Below are positions 42,444-50,130 of a stretch of 64,000 nucleotides of DNA, in pieces. The position numbers were made by a program, and so were the translations under genes. Each line of letters begins with the position of its first letter. The first letter of the stretch is position 1. The stretch is taken from the NCBI RefSeq assembly GCF_038051985.1, contig NZ_CP150291.1:2046001-2110000 (forward strand), read 5' to 3'. Source of the stretch: Solibacillus sp. FSL H8-0523. GTDB lineage: Bacteria; Bacillota; Bacilli; Bacillales_A; Planococcaceae. The notes beneath the pieces are model-generated. The model saw only the letters and a program-made list of their open reading frames with translations, was not told the DNA's origin and made no database searches.

Positions 42444-43274
42444 ATGAAAAAGAAACTATTAATCTTGTTAACAGCTATGATGACGATGCTTGTATTAGCA
42501 GCTTGTGGTTCAGACGATGAAACGACAGGGGATTCAGGTAAAAAGGTAATAAAAGTAGGGATGGAAGCAGCCTATGCACCGTTCAACTGGTCTCAAAATG
42601 ACGATTCTAATGGCGCAGTGTTAATTAAAGGTTCAAAAGAATATGCAGCAGGCTATGACGTAGAAATCGCGAAAAAAATCGCGGACGGCTTAGATATGGA
42701 ATTACAAATTGTAAAAACAGACTGGGATGGCTTAATCCCATCATTACAATCAGGTGCAATTGATGTGGTAATCGCGGGTATGTCACCAACAGAAGAGCGT
42801 AAAGGGACAATCGACTTCTCTGAAAACTATTACACGAGTGATTATGTAATCGTTGTAAAAGCAGATGGACCATATGCCGATGCAAAAACATTAGCAGATT
42901 TATCAGGTGCAAAAGTGACGGGCCAACAAGCAACAACGCACTATGATGTGATTGACCAAATTCCTGGAGTAAATAAACAAGTAGCAGGTACAGATTTCGG
43001 TGCAATGCGTGTTCAGTTACAATCAGGTGCAATTGATGCTTATGTTTCTGAGCGTCCAGAAGGCGTTTCAGCTGAAATGGCTTTAAAAAATATTAAATAT
43101 ATTGTACCAGAACCAAACTTCGAAGCAGATCCTTCTACAACTGCAATCGCTGTGGGTCTTAAAAAAGGCTCTGATTTAACAGAACAAATCAACAAAGTAT
43201 TAGCTGAGATTTCGGAAGAAGCGCGTCAGAAATTAATGGAAGACGCAATTGCAAACCAACCAGCAGCCCAATAA
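42444..43274 (+). CDS. amino-acid ABC transporter substrate-binding lipoprotein (probably lysine)
   Basis: This 276-residue family-3 solute-binding protein has signal LVLAACG (lipidated Cys21) and the mature SBP_bac_3 features VGMEAAYAPFNW, GYDVEIAKKIADGL, WDGLIPSLQSGAIDVVIAGMSPTEERKGTIDFSENYYTS and TGQQATTHYD. The binding-site segment and the upstream L-box point to lysine (or another basic amino acid) as ligand; the regulation is seen and the specificity is inferred. The first gene of the operon is followed by a hairpin and a dispersed repeat, which may lower expression of the permease and ATPase relative to this protein. Confidence 0.95.
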   Translation: MKKKLLILLTAMMTMLVLAACGSDDETTGDSGKKVIKVGMEAAYAPFNWSQNDDSNGAVLIKGSKEYAAGYDVEIAKKIADGLDMELQIVKTDWDGLIPSLQSGAIDVVIAGMSPTEERKGTIDFSENYYTSDYVIVVKADGPYADAKTLADLSGAKVTGQQATTHYDVIDQIPGVNKQVAGTDFGAMRVQLQSGAIDAYVSERPEGVSAEMALKNIKYIVPEPNFEADPSTTAIAVGLKKGSDLTEQINKVLAEISEEARQKLMEDAIANQPAAQ

Positions 43275-43288
43275 GCTGCTAAACAAAT

Positions 43289-43325
43289 AGGTTGTCTTGC
43301 CGGCAAACGAGCAAGACAACCTTTT
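43289..43325 (+). terminator. partial terminator inside the transporter operon
   Basis: A perfect 12-bp stem (AGGTTGTCTTGC with GCAAGACAACCT) with a 10-nt loop is followed by TTTGCTTTT. It would attenuate transcription between the binding-protein gene and the permease gene. Confidence 0.7.
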
Positions 43326-43403
43326 GCTTTTGAAGATAAGAAAGTATAAAATTTTTGCGTTAACAGTCTCAAAGCATTCGCGCCAGCCCCTCGGCATTTC
43401 GAA

Positions 43404-43490
43404 CCCTCCTGCAAAAGTGATCAAGCGTTTACTTTTGCGTCGGGTCATCCAATGTTTGTCGGGGCTTAAAGGGCGAGAATGCGCTTTTCT
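43404..43490. repeat. dispersed repeat, copy B
   Basis: A hairpin, GCAAAAGT (43411-43418) with ACTTTTGC (43431-43438), is followed by GTCGGG, ATCCAA, TTGTCGGGGCT and AAAGGGCG, in the same order and spacing as copy A at 7951-8030. Relative to copy A the stem is longer and its two arms have changed together. The copy is inserted between the first two genes of the lysine transporter operon. Confidence 0.6.
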
Positions 43491-43525
43491 TATAAGAAAC
43501 ACGAATGGTCAAGGAGGACAACAGG

Positions 43526-44272
43526 ATGGCATTTTTAGAGTCAGTATGGGGCTTATTTACAAACAACTGGGAGCTATTCTTACGCGGTGCATGGACAGCG
43601 CTCTTACTCGCGATTATCGGGACAATTTGTGGTACGCTCATCGGATTTTTCATTGGTATTATGCATACGATTCCTCAGCGTAAACGCAGTATTAAAACAG
43701 TTTTATTAAAAATATTTAATTTCCTTTTAACAGCATACGTTGAAATTTTCAGGGGAACACCAATGATGGTCCAGGCGATGGTTGTGTTCTACGGATTAGT
43801 CTACTTAGGCATTGATATTGATCGTTTCCTAGCAGCATCTATCGTAATTAGTTTAAATACAGGTGCTTATATGGCCGAGTATGTGCGCGGTGGGATTGTT
43901 TCGGTCGACAAGGGCCAATTTGAAGCGGCACAAGCTATCGGCATGAATCACTTACAAACGATGATTCATATCGTCATTCCACAAGTGGCACGTAATATTT
44001 TACCGGCAACAGGCAATCAGTTTGTCATGAATATTAAAGATTCATCCGTACTAAGTGTTATTTCCGTTGTGGAGCTATTCTTCACAGCGAACTCAGTAGC
44101 CGGCAGTAACTACCGTTATATCGAGGCATTCTTCATCGCGACGGTATTATACTTCATTATGACGTTTGTTGTGACACGTATTTTACTATTGTTCGAGAAG
44201 AAAATGGATGGACCAGAGAGCTATAAAGTCGAGCTTATTACAGGCAACAAGCTAGAAAAGGATGGTGAATAA
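43526..44272 (+). CDS. amino-acid ABC transporter permease (probably lysine)
   Basis: This 248-residue HisM/GlnP-type permease has five to six membrane segments. It carries the BPD_transp_1 EAA-loop motif [35 protein letters not shown] (contact with the ATPase) and [12 protein letters not shown] (amino-acid permease signature). The ATG at 43526 follows AAGGAGG; an in-frame GTG seven codons upstream lies before that site. It is separated from the ATPase gene by 1 nt. The gap before it (251 nt) is unusually large for such operons and is filled by the hairpin and the dispersed repeat. Confidence 0.94.
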   Translation: MAFLESVWGLFTNNWELFLRGAWTALLLAIIGTICGTLIGFFIGIMHTIPQRKRSIKTVLLKIFNFLLTAYVEIFRGTPMMVQAMVVFYGLVYLGIDIDRFLAASIVISLNTGAYMAEYVRGGIVSVDKGQFEAAQAIGMNHLQTMIHIVIPQVARNILPATGNQFVMNIKDSSVLSVISVVELFFTANSVAGSNYRYIEAFFIATVLYFIMTFVVTRILLLFEKKMDGPESYKVELITGNKLEKDGE

Positions 44273-44273
44273 C

Positions 44274-45008
44274 ATGTCGGTTGTGATTGATATTCAACAT
44301 TTAAATAAAAAATTCGGCACGCACGAAGTATTAAAAGACGTGAATTTCCAAGTAAATAAAGGGGAAGTGGTTACGTTAATCGGGTCATCAGGATCTGGTA
44401 AATCAACACTTCTGCGTTGCATAAATTTACTCGAAACACCTACAGCAGGTGAGATTATTTATAACGGCGACAATATTCTAAACGAAGGCCATAACATCGA
44501 GAAATACCGTACACATCTAGGGATGGTCTTCCAGCAGTTTAACTTATTTAATAACTTAGATGTAATAAACAACTGTATCGTTGGACAAATAAAAGTATTG
44601 AAACGCTCAAAAGAACAGGCCGAGCAAAATGCGATGAAGTATTTAGAGCTTGTTGGGATGAGTGCTTATAAAAATGCCAAGCCACGACATTTATCAGGTG
44701 GGCAAAAACAGCGTGTTGCGATTGCACGTGCACTCGCAATGGACCCGGATGTAATGCTATTTGATGAACCAACTTCAGCGCTTGACCCAGAAATGGTTGG
44801 GGAAGTATTAAAGGTCATGCGTCACCTAGCCGATCAGGGCAACACGATGTTAATCGTTACGCATGAAATGGAGTTCGCAAAAGAAGTATCCGACCGCATT
44901 GTCTTTATGGATAAAGGGGTTATTGTAGAAGAAGGCCATCCAAGTGAGGTTTTAGTAAATCCACAGCATGACCGAACGAAGGAATTCTTGAAGCGAACGT
45001 TGAAATAG
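44274..45008 (+). CDS. amino-acid ABC transporter ATP-binding protein (probably lysine)
   Basis: This 244-residue GlnQ/HisP-type ATPase has Walker [11 protein letters not shown]-loop [12 protein letters not shown] signature [17 protein letters not shown], Walker [15 protein letters not shown] and switch H in VTHEM. The ATG at 44274 follows AAGGATGGTG, 1 nt after the permease stop; a GTG 12 nt upstream overlaps the permease gene and is not needed. A terminator shared with the convergent 31-aa gene follows. Confidence 0.95.
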   Translation: MSVVIDIQHLNKKFGTHEVLKDVNFQVNKGEVVTLIGSSGSGKSTLLRCINLLETPTAGEIIYNGDNILNEGHNIEKYRTHLGMVFQQFNLFNNLDVINNCIVGQIKVLKRSKEQAEQNAMKYLELVGMSAYKNAKPRHLSGGQKQRVAIARALAMDPDVMLFDEPTSALDPEMVGEVLKVMRHLADQGNTMLIVTHEMEFAKEVSDRIVFMDKGVIVEEGHPSEVLVNPQHDRTKEFLKRTLK

Positions 45009-45013
45009 GAGAC

Positions 45014-45053
45014 GAAAATAAAGCTCGCGGTGCTCGCGAGCTTATTTTCTTGA
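45014..45053. terminator. bidirectional terminator after the transporter operon
   Basis: AGCTCGCG and CGCGAGCT form an 8-bp GC stem extended by AAAATAA/TTATTTT, so both strands get a T-tract. It ends the transporter operon and also the small minus-strand gene whose stop lies in it. Confidence 0.85.
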
Positions 45054-45137
45054 ATTATATTCGCTAATAATTATAAAAATAATCGCAAACGCCACGACGA
45101 TTGCATAAAACCAGGTAGGAACGCCACCAAATGCCAT
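45042..45137 (-). CDS. small single-span membrane protein (31 aa)
   Basis: A 31-residue frame begins MAFGGVPTWFYAIVVAFAII and ends SEYNSRK. An ATG lies 6 nt after GAGAGGTG, one strong membrane helix spans residues 10-24, and a short basic tail follows; a terminator covers the stop. The combination of a ribosome site, topology and terminator supports a real small gene. The function is unknown. Confidence 0.62.
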   Translation of the reverse strand: MAFGGVPTWFYAIVVAFAIIFIIISEYNSRK

Positions 45138-45284
45138 TAGATTCACCTCTCGCTAGCGAGTGTAACATGGTTATTGGCGTCAAATCAAACTTCCTTAGAC
45201 AAAAATTCGACTCTAGTCTTTCATCTAATGCTAAAATCGTATAAAATAAGAAAGAATTTATTTAATTAAAGTGAGGGTAAATGA

Positions 45285-45482
45285 ATGTTACATTTAAAAT
45301 GGAAAGATGCACCGACAATCCGCACAGTGAAATGTGTTCATACAAACGCATCAAAGTTTTTAGTGTCAAACGTATTAACGGTTGGTAAAGAGTATGAAGT
45401 GAAAAACGAAACAGAAGAATTCTTATTCGTTATCGACAACTCAGGCGAAGTTGGCGGCTTTTACAAAGAGTACTTTGCTTAA
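45285..45482 (+). CDS. DUF6501-type small protein
   Basis: This 65-residue soluble protein has the pattern WKDAPTIRTVKCVHTNASKFLVSNVLTVGKEYEVKNETEEFLFVIDNSGEVGGFYKEYF, which I recall from a conserved Bacillales family of small SH3-like beta proteins (DUF6501). The function is unknown. The ATG follows GTGAGGGT. It is monocistronic with a terminator. Confidence 0.78.
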   Translation: MLHLKWKDAPTIRTVKCVHTNASKFLVSNVLTVGKEYEVKNETEEFLFVIDNSGEVGGFYKEYFA

Positions 45483-45488
45483 TTGAAC

Positions 45489-45534
45489 GAAAAAAACACC
45501 ATTTCTCGTAGTTCGAGGAATGGTGTTTTTTGTA
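45489..45534 (+). terminator. terminator after the DUF6501 gene
   Basis: AAAACACCATTTCTCG pairs with CGAGGAATGGTGTTTT (one G-U), followed by T2; it is A-tracted on the left, so it may act both ways. Confidence 0.85.
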
Positions 45535-45575
45535 TTTATTTTTGCTCCTGTCGCTTCGCTTTCGTCGGAGAAGAT

Positions 45576-45603
45576 AAAGGCTTGCTATACGCGGCTAGCC
45601 TTT
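45576..45603 (-). terminator. terminator-like hairpin at the end of the yaaN-like gene
   Basis: AAAGGC(T) and (A)GCCTTT pair around a GC-rich loop, overlapping the TAA of the gene at 45602; minus-strand readthrough then meets ATCTT. Confidence 0.4.
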
Positions 45604-46705
45604 ATTTTTGTTCAAGAATCGTATGCTCAATCTCATGGCGTTTTTCATCTGTTTGCACTTGCATACGTAGTGTATCTTCAATATCCTTCAACAGCTGCAT
45701 TTGTGTCGCCTTAAAGCGATCTACGTCAGTGTGGGATAGGGCAGGGCGTTTGTTGTTTTTTTGAACGTCCATCATTTTACTACTCTTTTTCATCATCTGT
45801 TCTGAGGCATTCATTAAGCGCTCCTGTGACTGCATTGCGCGGCGCTGGTTATTCATGCTTAGGAGCATACTAATTTGCTGCTGCCATAGCGGAATAGTCG
45901 TCATAATCGATGTTTGAATCTTTTCTAGCAACATTTGGTTCGTTTGCTGAATTAAGCGAATTTGCGGGGCATACTGGATGGCCACTTCACGCGACAATTC
46001 TAAATCATACATGCGACGGTCTAGCCATTCGATTTGCATATGAACGTCCTTTAATTCGTGCTTTTTAAAGGGATCGTCACTCGTTAGGGCACTTTCTTCA
46101 AGCGTTGGCAGAACAACATCAAAAAGGTGCTGTTTTTTTATCTCAAGTGATGCAATATAAATATTGATTTCTTGAAAGTAATCCTCGTTCATTGCATATA
46201 ATTCATTTAGGAATTGATAATCACTAAGTAGGGCGTGCTGATTATGCTCAAGCTGAATGCCGAGGCGGTCAATGCGCTTAGAAAGCTTGTTGTACTGCGT
46301 CATCACTTCCTGGATAGACTGCTTTGGTTTACTGAACAACCGTGCAAAAAAGCCTTTCTCCTCTTCAATGAGTGCATCTGGATCGATAAGCTCTAAATGA
46401 TGCAATAAATCGTTTAATACATCACCGACCTTACGCACATCTTTTCGCTGTATGTAATTGAGCATTTGAGAGGTGAATTTTTTCAACGCTTCCTGTGCAG
46501 GGAGGCCAAATGACAGCACATCCTCATAGTGTTTCGGCTCTAAATTTAGCGCATGCTCTAGTGCACGCTGCTTCATATGGTTCGAGAGTGATGCGAAAAG
46601 CGGTGATGTTGCCTTGTTCGCAACATTCACCGCAAATTGATCTTTACTTACTTGAATATCCACGTTATCTGTGTTCGTGAACGCTTCAAAAGGGTTATTG
46701 TTCAT
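45602..46705 (-). CDS. yaaN: TelA-family protein (YaaN-like, toxic anion resistance)
   Basis: This 367-residue soluble, largely coiled-coil protein belongs to the TelA/KlaA family. It has FGLPAQEALKKFTSQMLNYIQRKDVRKVGDVLNDLL near 65-105, then EKGFFARLFSKPKQSIQEVMTQYNKLSKRIDRLGIQLE and the long helix KIQTSIMTTIPLWQQQISMLLSMNNQRRAMQSQERLMNASEQMM. Family members are linked to tellurite and envelope-stress resistance. The start lies 2 nt after the stop of the XpaC-like gene, the same pair and order as xpaC-yaaN in B. subtilis. Confidence 0.9.
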   Translation of the reverse strand: MNNNPFEAFTNTDNVDIQVSKDQFAVNVANKATSPLFASLSNHMKQRALEHALNLEPKHYEDVLSFGLPAQEALKKFTSQMLNYIQRKDVRKVGDVLNDLLHHLELIDPDALIEEEKGFFARLFSKPKQSIQEVMTQYNKLSKRIDRLGIQLEHNQHALLSDYQFLNELYAMNEDYFQEINIYIASLEIKKQHLFDVVLPTLEESALTSDDPFKKHELKDVHMQIEWLDRRMYDLELSREVAIQYAPQIRLIQQTNQMLLEKIQTSIMTTIPLWQQQISMLLSMNNQRRAMQSQERLMNASEQMMKKSSKMMDVQKNNKRPALSHTDVDRFKATQMQLLKDIEDTLRMQVQTDEKRHEIEHTILEQK

Positions 46706-46707
46706 GA

Positions 46708-47355
46708 CTATTCACCGCCGATTTTTAATCGATCTTTCCGCTTTTCGTTTGACATTTTCGCAAAATCTAATTCGATTTTTAAGTTTTCAATGTCACTCGA
46801 TAGCGCACTCTTTAAATCATCTTCCATCGTCACTTGTAGTTCTTTTAACGTTTTACGCGTATCTTCTAACGCTAAATGAACATCTGTACTAGGAATTTGC
46901 TCTTTTGTTAGTAACGTATATTTATCAGAAAGCTCGACCGCACTTGGTAAATGCGCATAGAAGAAATCTTCAACCGCATAGAACTTTTGCGGATTTGTTT
47001 GCACAAGGTTAATAATGCGTTTTGCAAGCTTAGACATTTCATTAATTTGTTTAAATGAACGAACTGATCGTACGCGTACATATTGCTGATTTAATGCTTG
47101 TACATGAGATTTTGCTTGTTTTAACTGTGCATCAATTAACGTGTACTCGGATTTAGAAATACCGATTTTTTTACTTTGGCTGGATTTTTGCACAGCAAAC
47201 GTAATTTTATTACTCGCATAGTAGGCAACGACAGCAAGAGGTATCGATAATAGACCAGCTGCGCCAGAAATGTTAATAATGGAAACACCAAAAACCGTAA
47301 ATGCTCCAATAAAATTTAATAAATGTCTTGTTAAAAAGTTAGTAGGACCAAGCAT
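46708..47355 (-). CDS. xpaC: XpaC-like membrane protein
   Basis: This 215-residue protein has two N-terminal hydrophobic segments (residues 10-42, LLNFIGAFTVFGVSII...GAAGLLSIPLAVVAYYA) and a long cytoplasmic helical domain. This matches the XpaC family (named for 5-bromo-4-chloroindolyl phosphate hydrolysis; real activity unproven). The ATG at 47355 follows AAAGGAGG; the frame continues 19 codons upstream without a better site. It is the first gene of the pair with the TelA-like protein, suggesting a membrane anchor for it. Confidence 0.88.
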   Translation of the reverse strand: MLGPTNFLTRHLLNFIGAFTVFGVSIINISGAAGLLSIPLAVVAYYASNKITFAVQKSSQSKKIGISKSEYTLIDAQLKQAKSHVQALNQQYVRVRSVRSFKQINEMSKLAKRIINLVQTNPQKFYAVEDFFYAHLPSAVELSDKYTLLTKEQIPSTDVHLALEDTRKTLKELQVTMEDDLKSALSSDIENLKIELDFAKMSNEKRKDRLKIGGE

Positions 47356-47517
47356 TTTCGTACCTCCTTTACTTGATACTAATTGTACGAATGAAATCGT
47401 AAAAGGTTTCATTTTCTATTGCTATCGTATCAATTTTTTTCATCGTTACAAAGTAAAATGATTTTTCTACATAGAAAAAGAAGCAAAACGGAAAGGGCTC
47501 TGCTTCTTTTTCGTAGG

Positions 47518-49245
47518 TTAATGCATTAAACGCTCTTTTTCAATCACGCTAATTAAATCGTTAATATAGCTAATCACTTGCTTGGAAGCACCTTCAATTT
47601 CATGTAAATGCTGTTCTGCTTTTTCAATGTTGCCGGCATTGAATGCTTCTACAGCCGACTTAGCAGAAATATGCACTTGTTCGTGGTGACGGTCTAGCTC
47701 GCGGTAGGAAGCATGGTTGCCGAAGCGTTGTTTTGTTTTATCAGACAAATACCATTTTCCTAAACGACAATCACGGTGCGACGATACTTCAGATGGCGAT
47801 AGTTTTTCTAAACCTAGGAACATATTGTAGACGCGCCATTTCCATAAAATATGGTCGGCTTTTGATAATAATAAAAGTGAAATACTTGATAGCTGTACAT
47901 TATTGCTCGTTGTAATTTCATTACGGAAGCGGGTAATCTCTTGCCCTAATTTGTGAATATCGCGTGATGTATCATTCCCGAAATCACGGATATCTTCTTG
48001 CAAGTTTGAAATTTGTACCATGCGCACAGAAATTTCATCAATCGAAGCAGCCTGCTCCTGAGATGCAGCAGCTGTAGCCGTTACGTCACTATTGATGCTT
48101 TCGATAATATCAACGATTGAGTTTAACATCGGCAAGGATTCTTTCGCTTCGTCGGTTGCATCACGAATAATTGTCGTTGTTTCTGAAATCGATGTAGCAA
48201 CATTGTTTGAGTAAGATTTTAACGACTGAACGTTCGTTGAAACTTGGCCTAATGCAGAAACCGTATTTTCAGCTAATTTACGAACTTCCTGTGCAACAAC
48301 AGCAAAGCCTTTACCATGTTCTCCAGCGCGGGCAGCCTCAATCGATGCATTTAACGCTAACAAATTCGTTTGGTCTGCGATTTGGTTAATTAATGTGACA
48401 ACATTTTCAATTTCATCAACATGTTTTTGTAGTTCTTTAAAGCTATGTACAATTTCCGTAAAGGTTTCTTCAGTTGTAAAGATTTCTTGTAGGGCATGCT
48501 CAATCGCTTCTTTACCGCGTGCAGCATTTTCTACAGACTCATTCGTTTTTTCGGCAATATTTGTAGAAGAACGGGCAATCTCTGCAATCGAAGCTGCTAG
48601 TTCTTGCGAGGCCGCCGTTGAGCTCGCAATATCATTTGACTGCGTATCAAGACGTTGAATCAGATCCTTCATATACATAATGTTGGCATTTGCATCCGTT
48701 AATGATGCAAGCTCTTCAATGACGTTTTCAAGTAAACGCTCTGTCATGACTTCAGTTAATAATTCCTGCTCAATGTTGACTGCAGCAGAAACTGATTTCA
48801 TATATTTAAAGGCAATATGTGGTTTCATCCCAAAATGATGTAACACATGTGTGGTAATATAAAATGAAAATTGGTTAAAGACAACAATTAACTTTCCTGC
48901 CTCAAAACGATTTTGGCGCAGTAAGTTGAAGAATTTCAATGTTTGATCCACATATTCATCGTTTCGTTCTGCTAAGAAAAAATTTTTTAAATAGCGATCG
49001 ATTTGGCTCTCTGAAATTGGATTTTTACCATTTGGCGCAATTTCGACTAAATACCTATTAAAAATTTCATGCATTGTTGGGGACATTTCTGAAACACGGT
49101 CATACAGATGTTTTAAATCAGCCTGGTTTTGTTGCTTAAAATTATTAAATGTTAAGGTTTGATGGAAGCGACCTGTTGCAGGTAAATCTGTACCTCGTTC
49201 AAATAAATCTTGTAATTCAGCTTTTGGTTTTAACGCAGAAAACAT
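47518..49245 (-). CDS. soluble globin-fold (HemAT-like) chemoreceptor with CZB domain
   Basis: This 575-residue chemoreceptor has no membrane segment. Residues about 30-185 look like a HemAT/protoglobin sensor ([28 protein letters not shown]...[23 protein letters not shown]). The position matching the proximal haem His of HemAT appears to be Asn ([12 protein letters not shown]), so haem binding is doubtful. The MCP signalling domain follows ([38 protein letters not shown]). The C-terminus is a CZB zinc-binding domain ([23 protein letters not shown]). The ATG has a perfect AAGGAGG. It could sense a ligand other than O2, and zinc or hypochlorite through CZB. Confidence 0.88.
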   Translation of the reverse strand: MFSALKPKAELQDLFERGTDLPATGRFHQTLTFNNFKQQNQADLKHLYDRVSEMSPTMHEIFNRYLVEIAPNGKNPISESQIDRYLKNFFLAERNDEYVDQTLKFFNLLRQNRFEAGKLIVVFNQFSFYITTHVLHHFGMKPHIAFKYMKSVSAAVNIEQELLTEVMTERLLENVIEELASLTDANANIMYMKDLIQRLDTQSNDIASSTAASQELAASIAEIARSSTNIAEKTNESVENAARGKEAIEHALQEIFTTEETFTEIVHSFKELQKHVDEIENVVTLINQIADQTNLLALNASIEAARAGEHGKGFAVVAQEVRKLAENTVSALGQVSTNVQSLKSYSNNVATSISETTTIIRDATDEAKESLPMLNSIVDIIESINSDVTATAAASQEQAASIDEISVRMVQISNLQEDIRDFGNDTSRDIHKLGQEITRFRNEITTSNNVQLSSISLLLLSKADHILWKWRVYNMFLGLEKLSPSEVSSHRDCRLGKWYLSDKTKQRFGNHASYRELDRHHEQVHISAKSAVEAFNAGNIEKAEQHLHEIEGASKQVISYINDLISVIEKERLMH

Positions 49246-49361
49246 TATATAAAATCCTCCTTAGTTCGAAACTACCATTATTTTACCATAGCAGAATGTA
49301 CAAGAATAGACATAAATGATGGAGTTGTTTAAAATAAAGTTAGAGAGAAGGGGAGCGTTTT

Positions 49362-49652
49362 ATGTATAAAATTATTTATATGAAAGCAGATTACGAGCCT
49401 TGGTGGCAGTTTGAAGGATGGGAAGAGTATATTATTTCAGAATTAAGCTTTGACAATGAGCAAGCATTTCAGTTCGCGTTGTCCCAACTAGTAACCGATT
49501 TTAGAGCGCGCTATGAAAATGAAACATGTAAACAGGGCCGCTTCTACGCTTTCTGGTCTGACGATGAAACAGAATTTTGTGAAGCATGTGATGATGATGC
49601 ACAAATTTATCACGGTATTATCGTTTCTGCATCTGAAGGAATCCAGATTTAA
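49362..49652 (+). CDS. DUF1033 family protein
   Basis: This 96-residue protein opens with MYKIIYMKADYEPWWQFEGWEEYI, followed by an acidic helical region and FWSDDETEFCEACDDDAQIYHGII, the DUF1033 pattern. The function is unknown; related short proteins are scattered in Bacilli and streptococci near competence genes, but no such neighbour is seen here. The ATG is preceded by AAGGGGAG. Confidence 0.82.
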   Translation: MYKIIYMKADYEPWWQFEGWEEYIISELSFDNEQAFQFALSQLVTDFRARYENETCKQGRFYAFWSDDETEFCEACDDDAQIYHGIIVSASEGIQI

Positions 49653-49693
49653 CATCATTTAATAGAAAATTTTCATAATTCACAACATTATAA

Positions 49694-49722
49694 TTGACGT
49701 GCAGGTTTTCTAACTATATACT
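49694..49722 (+). promoter_or_regulatory. strong sigma-A promoter of the cold-shock gene
   Basis: TTGACG, a 17-nt spacer and TATACT predict a leader of about 148 nt. Confidence 0.8.
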
Positions 49723-49739
49723 TAATTTAACAATTGAAG

Positions 49740-49828
49740 TTGCACTACCGAACAGATAGATTCACATATTACAATGAGTAATCGGTGCAGTGGGTCGGTA
49801 CTTTTTGTAATATGTGAATTTTTATTTT
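49740..49828 (+). promoter_or_regulatory. structured cold-shock leader (candidate thermosensor/attenuator)
   Basis: A perfect 14-bp stem (TTCACATATTACAA 49761-49774 with TTGTAATATGTGAA 49805-49818) is followed by T5, like a terminator inside the leader. The upstream TGCACTACCGA (49741-49751) can pair with TCGGTGCA in the loop of this stem, which is incompatible with a simple nested fold and gives an alternative structure or a pseudoknot. csp leaders commonly work as RNA thermosensors. Confidence 0.55.
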
Positions 49829-49877
49829 GTTTGATTTACAGCGGGAATTGTTCACTTTTATTTTTGGAGGTTTTTTT

Positions 49878-50078
49878 ATGAAACAAGGTACAGTAAAATG
49901 GTTTAACGCAGAAAAAGGTTTTGGCTTTATCGAAGTAGAAGGTGGAACGGATGTATTCGTACACTTTTCAGCAATTCAAGGTGATGGCTATAAATCATTA
50001 GAAGAAGGCCAACGCGTAGAATTCGAAGTGGAAGACGGTAATCGTGGACCACAAGCAACAAACGTAACAAAACTATAA
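49878..50078 (+). CDS. cspB: cold-shock protein (CspA/CspB type)
   Basis: This 66-residue single cold-shock domain contains [27 protein letters not shown], with RNP1 (KGFGFIEV) and RNP2 (VFVHFSAI) aromatic residues that bind single-stranded nucleic acid. It acts as an RNA chaperone. The ATG has GGAGG at 49867-49871; the frame extending upstream (49827) lies in the leader. The long structured leader and strong promoter suggest high, temperature-dependent expression. Which csp paralogue it is cannot be told. Confidence 0.95.
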   Translation: MKQGTVKWFNAEKGFGFIEVEGGTDVFVHFSAIQGDGYKSLEEGQRVEFEVEDGNRGPQATNVTKL

Positions 50079-50093
50079 TTCGTATGCACATTC

Positions 50094-50128
50094 AAACCCA
50101 CGCTTATATAGTTAAGCGTGGGTTTTTA
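50094..50128 (+). terminator. terminator after the csp gene
   Basis: AAACCCACGCTTA and TAAGCGTGGGTTT form a 13-bp stem with a 4-5 nt loop, then TTTAAA. It ends only 3 nt before the start of the next gene. Confidence 0.88.
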
Positions 50129-50130
50129 AA

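Noticed and set aside
45483-45764. Plus-strand frame of about 90 codons after the DUF6501 gene
   Set aside because: It starts inside a terminator and continues antisense through the yaaN-like gene.
49827-49877. N-terminal extension of the cold-shock protein
   Set aside because: The extra 17 codons lie in the leader before GGAGG; all csp products start at MKQGTVKWF or similar.
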